NCBI RefSeq assembly: GCF_021155765.1
Contig: NC_060116.1
Span: forward strand, 3,596,001 to 3,660,000
Length of the DNA: 64,000 nt
Source: Diprion similis
Taxonomy: Eukaryota; Arthropoda; Insecta; Hymenoptera; Diprionidae
Direction of reading: 5' to 3'
Of this stretch, positions 50,161 to 60,441 are shown one piece after another; the first letter of the stretch is position 1, and each line of letters opens with the position of its first letter. Under the pieces are notes generated by a model that saw only the letters and a list, made by a program, of their open reading frames with translations, had not been told where the DNA came from and did no database searches. The position numbers and the translations under genes are program-made.

Positions 50161-50871
50161 GAACACTGTGTACCGACGATTTTCATTTTAAGAAGAGAGT
50201 TTAGAGTAGTACGAAAATGCACGACTGCTGATTACACGAATTATTCTATTCTTTGTTTAATTCGATCTTATTTTTCCTCTATTTGTTAATTCATAGTATA
50301 CAACGTTGAGAAGCGTGTAATATATGTAAATAAATCTCTTTGTAAGTTAATAGGCAATCATATTAACTAAACAAATTTGTAAAAATTTAAGTTCCTCTTC
50401 CAAAACTTACGCCACGCTATTAAGTTTCAAATATTTTTACAGACACATTTATAGATCTTATCTATATCCGATTCTTCGAAAATTCTAGCAAGATCTTACT
50501 CGCTGTAGTTTGTATACGTTAAAACACCTTCAGAAAACAATTTATCTTTTCACACTGTAACGATCGAGAAAGAGTCTTGCCTACGATAATATAAATACAA
50601 GGTTCTCGAGAATTTCACCGGAACTATAATTCAATCTGGATAATTGAAAAATTCTGAATGACCAGCGTGAGCGAAGGAAAAATTGAATTGAAACAGGTTA
50701 TCGCGTCTTAAACCAAATTACGTTTGTTGACGAATCGTGAATAATTAACCGTAAGCCTATACACGATCCGCGAACCGAGAGTTAACTCACGATTCAGTTT
50801 CGACCTGGCCACGCATGAAGCTGGTTGAATTTCATTACATAAAAAACTGATTGCCAACAATTGGTTCCACG

Positions 50872-52797
50872 ATGATTCGCTTGTGTAACCTAAGGTGGAC
50901 AGTTTTTGCCTGCATCCTTGCGATCTCGGTAAGTCTGCGATTACAGAAATAATAAGTGAACCGTGCGATGAATAAATAAATACGTAGAAAATAATACCGA
51001 AAGAACCTGAATTGAAAGTAAAAAAAAAAAAAAAAAAAAAAATTACACAACTACTATGAATCGATAGATATGTACCTAATAATTAAAAAAGTAAATCAAG
51101 CGTCATGAAATGTAAATCTTTGTGAAAGTCACTTCTTTTTTTTACACATTAAGACGAAATCAAGTCTCACTAAGTGAATACTTGATATAGTATCGGGTTC
51201 TTGTTTCTGAATAATTAACACGTATATTCATTGGAGAGGAAATATTTCACGACAGGATGAGGAACGTTCGCCATCTTGTTTTACACCCCTTTGAGTAACG
51301 CCAATGTGCTTATAACGAAAGTTTAACCCCATTGCAGATTGGAGTATTGCACGGCATGACACACGTTGAATTTCACGAATATTACTCCCAACTTTTGAAC
51401 GACGTCGATAAATTGTGCGAACTGAGTGCTGACTACATCTCGGAAGTAATTAGGCGACTGTTCATCAGTAAAAAAACTGATAAACTGAAGATGGTGAGTT
51501 GGATTAATATCACGGTCTAATAAGATGAAGATGCAAAGAACAATTTGAGGAGTTACTTCTGAAGCAGATTTATAAAGCTTGATTTCAATTAGCAGTTAAG
51601 TTACAACGCGATACGTCTATGCAAGCCAGGTCTTAAATGATTTATTACATAATTATTACCGCCGACAATCTATAGAAGAGTTGTAATCAAAATTTATATA
51701 ACCAAGCGAAGTCTATGCGATACCTGCTCTTTTCATTTCCCGAAGTTATCAATTTCACAGTGCCGATTCTGCTGTGTCGAATCGCAGTTATATTAATTCA
51801 CATCGTAACTGTATAACAAGAAAAGCTCACACGTGTGCTTGCGACTGCCGAAAGCATTACTACAAGTGCTTTGCGAACAATATGAATAATAGAGTGGTGC
51901 AAAAAAACCGATTATTTTTTTTTTTTTTTTTCTTTCAGTTTCGTGTGACAAAATGTTAGTTTTTGATGTTTTAAGAGCCCACTCCAAAGGACAGTGCAAA
52001 AAAAAATTTTAAGAGGTCGCTTCAAATTTTTTAAAATGTCAAATATCGTCAAAAAATTAGATTAAAAAAAATTATATTTTCATTATTTTGTTTGATTTTT
52101 AATTCATGTCGTGGGTGTATTGTTATCGATTCTTTCTTACTAAATGCAAGAAAAAAAAATTTATGAAATTTTAATATGAATATTAAAAGGTCGCTCGAAA
52201 AAATTTAAAGAAATGCACCAAAAAATTGAAAAAAAATTATGAGCGACCTTTCAAAATTTAAATTTTGAACTGAAACTTTCGGAAACTTATTTTTTTTTTT
52301 TTTTTTTTTTTTGTCTATAAAATTATACCGTAACGAGAAGAAAATTAAAAAAAAAAAAAAAAAAATCGATTTTTGATGATTTCTGACGTTTTAAAAAATG
52401 TGGAGCGACCTCTTAAAATTTTTTTTTCTGCACTGTCCTTTGGAGTGGGCTCTTAAAACATCAAAAAATAACATTTTGTCACACGAGACTCAAAAACAAA
52501 CAAAAAAATAGTCGGTTTTTTTTGCGCCACTCTAATGAATATCGAGAAATCGTACGGATACACACTTTAATTTTTGTCTTGAACCCTCTTCCGATATTAC
52601 AGATTAACAAGCACTACGACCTGATGGTGAAGAGAGCTCAGCCCCTGTTGGCGCTTTTCCATGAAGATATACGGAAGCTTGTCATATTCACAGAAAACTT
52701 GCAGAGCATAAAAATGGTCAAGAAGTTCCTCTACTCTTACTTCAGACAGAGTGCAATCAATTTGATCGATCACTTGAAGCGTGTCTACAACTTGTGA
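50872..52797 (+). CDS. Gene C: small secreted helical protein, unknown function
   Basis: Exons 50872-50928, 51338-51493, 52603-52797 (TGA) are all phase 0 with good splice sites (GTAAGT, GTGAGT), giving 135 residues. The N-terminus MIRLCNLRWTVFACILAIS is a signal peptide ending at the first intron. The mature part is predicted almost entirely helical, with charged and aromatic residues (EFHEYYSQLL, DLMVKRAQPLLALFHEDIRK) and one cysteine. It lies 711 bp after H2.0 and about 1 kb before the P450, in the same orientation. A 647-bp fold-back element fills most of intron 2. No homologous family is recognised; a small secreted ligand or carrier is possible but unsupported. Confidence 0.75.
51889..52535. 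mobile_element. TTAGGGTGGCGC fold-back MITE, copy 7 (gene C intron 2)
   Basis: Ends ATAGAGTGGTGC and GCGCCACTCTAA, slightly diverged. Exact 6-bp duplication TGAATA at 51883-51888 and 52536-52541. The element ends 67 bp before the last exon of gene C. Confidence 0.92.
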
Positions 52798-53823
52798 CAA
52801 TAGCTATAGTATAATAGATTTCTACTGTGTTGAAATTAATAAGTCTTGTTAGACGTGCAAGTTAATATTTCACATTCGAACACGGCAGCTTGTTATTATT
52901 TTCGATTCGATTACCAGGTGATGTTCGTTCAACTTCTACATGGCTATGATGGTAAGTCAGATAGTTCCAGCTGCTTACAATTATATTCCTAAGTAGAATG
53001 GAGATAGAAAAAAGCCTTCCAACGATTTTCTAACATCAAGAATCGCAAAATTATTTCGTTCTTATCTGTGGTATTGAAAATTTTTCTAAAAATTTATAAA
53101 TTCTTATGGAAAAACATATCCAGTAATTAAGTAATGGCGCAGTGTGAAATTATTACAAGTTAATTACCATGTGAAATGACCTTGTAAACATGTATAAGCT
53201 ACTTTGTTATATCATTGGAGTTGGCATGAATAAAACCGATAATTCAGAAATATGCTGACAGCAGAAATTGGTTAGGGAACTAATCAACTGAACGTTGTTT
53301 AATCTTGCGCCAAAGATTCTAAGTAGACAATTTACTGCTGAGTCCTTTGCCCATTTGAGAATAAGAATTCAATTTGTTACCCAGTGAAAATCAGTTAATA
53401 GCGAATTTTTACAATACTTGAACAATTTGTGCTGAAGTACAACCTTCGATTGTTGTTTTTCCGAGCTGCCGGTAGCAACGAGTTTGTTGTTTACGTCTCG
53501 ATTCATCAGCTTCTGGTGTGTCAAATTTGAGAATAAGAAGAACGAAAATAATCGTTTTTACTAACTGACTCGACATTTAGACTTTGAAACTTTGATCATA
53601 TTACAGCCAGCCTTCGGTTAGAGATCCCGAGAAAAGTGAGTGAATAAAAATTCTTCCTTATACCTAAATCGGTGTCTATTTCACTGAGTCGATTCTGTAG
53701 GATTCAATGATATATGACATGTCTGACGTACGAAGGTAGATCCTGATCTTTCACTTCTTCTTCCTTACTAAACGAAAATTCATACGTATTTTTGATATTG
53801 AAACACGACGCCTCGACTTCAGT

Positions 53824-56800
53824 ATGCAACGTATTTTCATTCGCTGCGGTATCGTGAATCGAAACACAAGCTCAATTATCTCTGGCAAAACGGTTCATCG
53901 TCTTTTTGCTGGAAAAACGCGACCATTGACAGCGATCGAGAGACAAGAACGTTTTCGAGATGCATCCAATGAACTGCTCTGTAAGTTTTTCATTCCATTT
54001 ATAACCTAATTGTCATGGAAATTCACCTTTTCTTCCGAATTCATGTACCTCGATGCACTCCATTAAGTAGTATGCTTGTACAGTTGATCAACAATTGCAC
54101 AAACGTGTTTAGAAATGTCAAGTATTTTTATCCGTAAACATTTTTCAGCAGCCACTATAGCTCAGCCGCAAACAACCGGCGGTTTGGCTTCGGAAATGTC
54201 ACCAACTTCTGCCACGATACCTCTGACAGATACGGCAGTGTCACAGCAAGCAAGTAACATCTTTGATATACCAGATGTGAGTGCATCGCCAGAAGTAACG
54301 AGAGATAAGACGCCTTTACCTTTCGAAGACATACCGGGCCCGTTGGCTTTGAAGATTTTTGAAAAATATTGGAAATACGTACCTCTACTTGGTACGCAAT
54401 TAATTTGCAGCCTGATCATCAACAGATTAACTCTCGGTACGGTTTATTCAAAAATTCGAACCTAAACGATATTCAAAATTCGAATATACATTCATCTTTC
54501 GAACTCATTTTGCTCCGCCTGCAGCGCTTCAATAAACTCAGATGTGTATACTGTGTACATTAGGGTGGCGCAAAAAAACCGACTATTTTCTTTTTTGAGT
54601 CTCGTCTGACAAAATGTTAGTTTTTCATGTTTTAAGAGCCCACTCCAAAGGACAGTTCAGAAAAAAAATTTTAAGTGGTCACTCCACATTTTTTAAAACA
54701 TCAGAAATCGTCAAAAACCGATTTTTTTTTTAATTTTTTTTCTCGTCATGGTATAATTTTATAGACAAAAAAAAAAAATAAGTTTCCGAAAGTTTCAGTT
54801 CAAAATTTGAATTTTGAAGGGTCACTCATAATTTGTTTTTAATTTGTTGGTGGATTTCTTTAGATTTTTTCAAGCGATCTTTTAATATTCATATTCAAAT
54901 TTCATAAATTTTTTTTTTTTTAATTTAGTATGAAAGAATCGATAACAATACACCACGACGTGGATTAAAAATCAAACAAAATACTGAAAATACAATTTTT
55001 TTAATTTAATTTTTTGACGATTTTTGACATTTTAAAAAATTTGGCGCGACCTCTTAAAATTTTTTTTTCAACTGTCCTTTGGAGTGGGCTCTTAAAACAT
55101 CAAAAACTAATATTTTGTCACACGAGACTAAAAAAAAAAAAAATAGTCGGTTTTTTTTACGCCACCTTAGTGTACACGTTTATTCGAAATTTGAAGGTTT
55201 TTCGAGTTTTGAATAAATTGTCTCATTATTGTTTCTCCGCAAAAATGCAACAGTCACACACGCAAGGGGTCATCATTCGCTCAAACTGTAGATCGAAGTT
55301 CTTGCAACAGTTGCAGTGAATTAAGGAATTTTAAAAATAATAGGTCAGCTGAAGTGGAACCGAAACGTGATGCCTTTGAAGTACTTGTTCAACCAGTACG
55401 GACCCATAGTTTGCATCCATGGACCCATTTCCGGTGATATAGTCATGATCCATAGGTGGGCAATGGCAATTTATACTCGTACTGAAGTGAAAAAAAAAAA
55501 TCTTTTAATACGTTTATGATCATTCACGCCAGACCAGAACATATTGCTGAAGTTTACAAACAAGAAGGCGAGAAGCCAGTCCGAAGTGGCATCGACGTTC
55601 TACAGCACTATCGACTACACTACAGAAAATCCAGGCTTCCAGGGCCGTTTACAATGTCAGTCAAGTAGGCAGTCAGATGAAGACGTCCTAACCGACTAGA
55701 AAGATAACGCAACTGTAGTACTTCAGATACTTTCAAAGTAAGAATAACAATTCTGATCACTGAATCATAGGCAAGGAACAGAGTGGACGGAGTTTCGAGC
55801 AAATCTGGACAAACCGTTTGCCCAGCAGCTGACACAGTATTTTGGAAAACTCGAAATGACGTGCGATGAGCTCGTCCAGAGGATACGGAAAATCCGGAAC
55901 AGGCAGGATGAGGTACGCCGTGAATTGCACTTACATTTTGTGTGGGTAGTGGGTATAGAGAAAATTGAAGGAAAAAACTGTGCTTTTTTATGCTGCACAA
56001 AGGTGCCCGGTGACTTTGGTCAGGACCTTTCCCGTTGGGGCATGGAGTGTTTTTCGATCCTGATGCTAAATCGACGTTTGGGTTTCCTCGAGCCATCTGG
56101 ATTGAATGCAGCGTCCGAACCGGCGAGAATAATCGAAGCTCTTACCACTGCACATCTCTATCTCAGTCGCTGTGAAACTGGTTTCCAGGTTTGGCGGTTC
56201 TTCGAGACCCCGTTTATCAGAAAACTGTTCGCGGCCTGTGACGTTATTGATGGGTAGGTATGAATCGGAGTTTCCGTAATTTTGAAACCTTCACCGCGGT
56301 CAGTCGTCATCTTCTCACATTATTCTTCGATGCCACGTTATCAGAGTGATCGGCAAATATATTCGACAAGCTCAGAACAAATTGCGCAATCGATCAGCTT
56401 CCACCTACCAGGAGAAAAATTCAACCCCAGACAACGTCGACGACAACGGTTCTCCCATCCTAGATAAGCTGATCTTGGATCAAGAGATGCAGCCTGACGA
56501 TATATCGACTCTTATGATGGACATGATCATTTTAGGTGTTCAGGCGGTGAGTTCAATCATTTCGATAAGAACGTTAGTTTTATATAATAACTGCACCGCT
56601 GGTTCGTTGGTACTAACTTTCTGCCACGCAATTGTTGATTCAGAGATTCAAAACGGTTATGAAAATATGCGAAAAACTAGGTTACGATCATTTCATATTC
56701 AAGTAGATTTACCTAGTCGTGGTTATAGTTTGATGAACAATAGTCAACATGTAATAAGTACCCAACGTATCTTCAGACAACGAATAGCGAAGCCTTCCTC

Positions 56801-57596
56801 CTGTACTACTTGGCAAGGAATCCAAGAATTCAACGCCAACTCTACGAAGAGATTGGTGCTCTAATGCCAAGCAGAGGATCGGAGCTGACCCAATATTCCT
56901 TGAAGAAAATGCCGTACTTACGTGCATGCATGAAGGAATGTCTGAGGTAATTTCCCACGGTATCAACAAATGTCATGAACTATTTTCAGTATGTATACAC
57001 GAAACGCGATTTTCTCTCATTCGACAGACTCAGACCAGCATTCCCATACGTGACACGAGTTCTCCCAAAGTCCATCACTCTGCACGGATATGTGGTTCCG
57101 AAAGGCGTGAGTATTGGCTTAGCAATGATAGACGAGCGATATATGACAAGCTATATTATGAACCTAATTTTCTGCAGACGTGCGTCATAATGGCAAATCA
57201 GATATCGTCACATCGCGAGGAAAATTTTGAAGATCCGGAAAAGTTTAAGCCAGAAAGATGGCTGTCGAATAACACGGTGCGTGGCGAACACCAAGAGTTC
57301 AGTTCTCTGCCTTTCGGTTACGGGGTTCGATCTTGCTTGGGAAAACAGATGGCGGAGACAGAGATGATGCTGCTCACAGCGAAGGTTAGTCTTCGTTTCC
57401 AAAGTAATACAAAGACGAGGGTAGATTCACCTCCCCGGATTGGAATTGACGAAAAGAGAATGAGTTTCTGTAATTTTGTCCACAGTTGATCCGCGAGTTC
57501 AGAATCGAGTACGACTATGCTGATATCGGCAGCAACTACATGGTGGTCAACGTCCCCAACAAACCGCTACGTTTCCGTTTTGTAGACAGAGACTAG
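53824..57596 (+). CDS. Mitochondrial-clan cytochrome P450, complete, eleven exons
   Basis: Exons: 53824-53980, 54149-54391, 55344-55455, 55533-55664, 55771-55912, 56003-56253, 56345-56546, 56777-56946, 57028-57106, 57178-57384, 57486-57596. Phases agree throughout, giving 601 residues. The N-terminus (MQRIFIRCGIVNRN..) is basic and lacks acidic residues, as a mitochondrial import sequence should be. A proline-rich PFEDIPGP start follows a long Ser/Thr/Pro linker. The K-helix ExxR is at about residue 467 (KECLRLRP), the PERF-type FKPERW follows, and the haem loop PFGYGVRSCLG places the Cys ligand at about residue 549. The I-helix reads ILGVQATTN rather than the usual AGxDTT. The product should be a haem monooxygenase fed by adrenodoxin-type partners. 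Subfamily is not resolved: CYP12/301-like or a hymenopteran CYP334-like enzyme fit better than the ecdysteroidogenic CYP302/314/315, by memory only. Poly-A signal 57837-57842. Confidence 0.92.
54560..55170. mobile_element. TTAGGGTGGCGC fold-back MITE, copy 8 (P450 intron 2)
   Basis: Ends TTAGGGTGGCGC and ACGCCACCTTAG. Exact 6-bp duplication TGTACA at 54554-54559 and 55171-55176. Located in the second intron of the P450, 169 bp after the exon 2 donor. Confidence 0.95.
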
Positions 57597-59339
57597 TACC
57601 ATTCAGCCGGGTGTCGGTGCCCGCAGATGTTTTGAGTGAAGGGACGTCACGAGGGGTGAGCAGCGACGACGTCACGTGAAGCTGAACTATCAACTTCCGG
57701 TGTGACAGTACTGGCATCATTTTTTGCAGTTGAACTGATTTTTCAGAATGACCGTTGTCGCAGCATGGTTTTGTACAAAACTAGTTCATTTGTTATTGGA
57801 ATGAAAACTATGTTTCCCCTTTGTGCTCAGGTTTTCAATAAAACATGTTGTTTCACTACCAGAAAGACGTTCAATTAGAATATCATCGAGAGTAATGTGG
57901 TTCGGTGATCTTATCTGGAAACACTTCATGGCTTTCCCACCTCTTATTGGAAGCGTTGAAATCATGAAGATTAGAAAAAGCGATACAAATAACTCTTATT
58001 TATATTTCTAATGGTTCTACATTTCTATGGTTCAGCTGGATGAGTTGACTTTAATAGTTAATTAACTTGGTTTTAGTCCTCCATGTTTGTTGTACAAAAC
58101 AAAGTATTCAAAATTTTCTGTGTTTTTTACACCGGCATTGACTGAAAATATACGAAGACTCACATCCCTGGGTTATTTTACGAAAATGAGAGGCTAGGTC
58201 TCGCCGGGTTTGGGGGTATTAGCAGTTTCACGTATTATCAACCAAGTAACTGACCACGTCGGTAAAAGAAGTTCTTCGTAACCAACAACTATCGCGTTCC
58301 AAACGTTGGTAACATACCGTCGTCATTGTGAAATTAAAAAGTTGGGAAATTGTGTAACAGAAAAATAAATGTCAATCAAATACACGAACGCGTATCATTT
58401 ATAATTATTTACTTATTTTGATTTATTTTTTTCAATTTTTTTCACGAAGTCAACTTTGAGCTGCAAATATTTTGGAAAAATCTTAAACTCCTTAATTTTT
58501 AATTCCAATCGTTTCAAGAATGTTCCTACGAAGATTTTTTTTATGATTTGTTGAGCACTTTCAAAATTATAAATTGAGAGAATCCAGATCTCAAGTTTTG
58601 AGAATGACCAAAAAAAATTTAAACACTTCCGTCTTTGCTTGAAGCATTTCGAAGATATGTAGAAAGCTAAAGCTATTTTCTGAGTTTTTTTCAGAGTTTG
58701 AAAACGGTAATATGGTTGTAATTGAGAAAACTTACGTAAGTGCTCGAATAAGGATAATGTGTTGTTTTAGTCCCGAGAGGATCAAACAAATCAATTCTGA
58801 AACTGTATATTTTGATTCCGGAAAATCCATCTTTAGGTGACATCAGTCGTTATTTCCTTTTTTTGGATTTTGGTGCAAGATGGACTTGAGTATAATTAAC
58901 AATTGTGCATTATTTAATTTCAAATAAATATGTGCAAATACTATTCTTATGTGAAGAAGTCTCAGTTTGCCGATACAAATGCGCTGCCTTTAAATAGGCC
59001 GCGGAAATTTAACGTGAATTGAAGCATGAAAAATTGATTTTCTGTACATTTATTTTCTGGTGAAGAAAATGTTAGCCATGTATCTTACCACAATAATATT
59101 TCATCCGTTCATAATAACTCATAATTCGTTATTCAAGTAACACTATTTTTTTCCATGTGACTGTTTGTCAAATGCAGTTACATTAGGATTGCTGAATTTG
59201 ACTGCAATGAATTGCCTCAAATGAATTTGCATAAATCAATAATTCTGATATTGAAGATTTAAATGTAATAATGGATGAATATTTGGTCATGAAATTACGG
59301 TTGTCGAACAAGATGAGCACAAGTTAAGCAGCATGTACA

Positions 59340-59773
59340 TTAGACTGTATCAAAAAAATTGACTACTTTTTTTTTTGAAAAATATACTGAAAATATTGTT
59401 CAGGATACCGAAAAAAGGCGCCTGTTAAAATGGGAGCTCTTAATTTTAATTTTAAGATGTGCCTCATCGCGATTTTCTACTTTCCATAAGAATAACATGG
59501 CAAAAATGGTTCTTGCTCCTTGCGAATTTTATAACTAGATAACGACGCGTCGTACACAAAATTCAAAAACACGTTTTGGTAAGAAATTGAACATTCTACA
59601 AAAAAGGTCTCTTGTCATTTTACGATAAATCTACTCCTTCAAAAGTTATTTAGGGTCAAACATCAACAAAGGACCTCAAATAACTTTTGAAGGAGTAGAT
59701 TTATCGTAAAATGACAAGAGACCTTTTTTGTAGAACGTTAAATTTCCTACAAAAACATGTTTTTGAATTTTGT
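59340..59773. mobile_element. TTAGACTGTATC fold-back element, truncated copy
   Basis: The left end TTAGACTGTATC follows TGTACA (59334-59339). The left arm and loop are complete; the right arm breaks off at about 59773. The loop sequence is the reverse complement of that in the 22457 copy, i.e. inserted in the other orientation. Confidence 0.88.
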
Positions 59774-60340
59774 CTACAAAAAAGATCATGTGAAAGGACT
59801 GGGCTGAGGAATTTCTTTTACTACTGCCTCGACGATGTTGAAGTTTAGAAAAAAGCTATTTTCGAGAATTTCAAAATTTAGATATTCTTGTATCGTGCGG
59901 TTGCTCTGTTTGATTTGTACGTCGGAACAGAAGTTATGGTGAAACCTGAGATGCGTGCGATTTCATTTAGTACCGAAAAATCTATGTCGAAATTCGTTGC
60001 AATGTTTCAAAGTTGAAAAAATTATTTTTTAACGAACTTTGACATAAGTTATTCGGTACTAAACAAAACGCACGCCTTTCAGGTTTTATAAAAACTTTTG
60101 CCTCGTGATAGAGAACATAGCCACCGATGGATTCAAGGAATATCTCAATTTTGAATTTCCCGAAAATAGCCGTTTTTTCAAAATTTCAACGTCGCTGAGG
60201 CTGCCGTGATGAAATTTTTTCATCTCAGTATTTTTGCGTAGGCTATTTTTTAGTAAAAAGGCGTTCCCGCAAGAGTCTCGGAGAAGACCGAAATGCAAAA
60301 GATAGGCCCTTTTTCGAACCGCCCTATGAAATTTATCCTA
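59774..60340. mobile_element. Remnant of another fold-back element joined to the truncated 59340 copy
   Basis: An imperfect inverted repeat of about 55 bp (about 59945-60005 against 60030-60085; both include TTAGTACCGAA or its inverse) flanks an A/T-rich loop. The right end, read inverted, is CATAGGGCGGTTCGAAAAAG, which resembles other fold-back termini here. Its left terminus is absent. Confidence 0.5.
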
Positions 60341-60357
60341 TAGATGGAGGACTAAAT

Positions 60358-60441
60358 CACTCGATCCCTGTATCTCTCGATCACTCGATCAATGGATCAC
60401 TCAAGCACTCGATCACTCGATCACTGGACCACTCGATCAAG
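60358..60441 (+). repeat. Tandem repeat of CGATCACT
   Basis: About ten degenerate 8-9-bp units (ATCACTCG, ATCACTGG, AAGCACTCG) with no coding sense. Immediately follows the fold-back remnant at 59774-60340. Confidence 0.75.

Noticed and set aside
55620-56096. 158-codon minus-strand frame across P450 exons 4-6
   Set aside because: Spans three P450 exons and their introns in antisense; the sense strand gives consistent exons.
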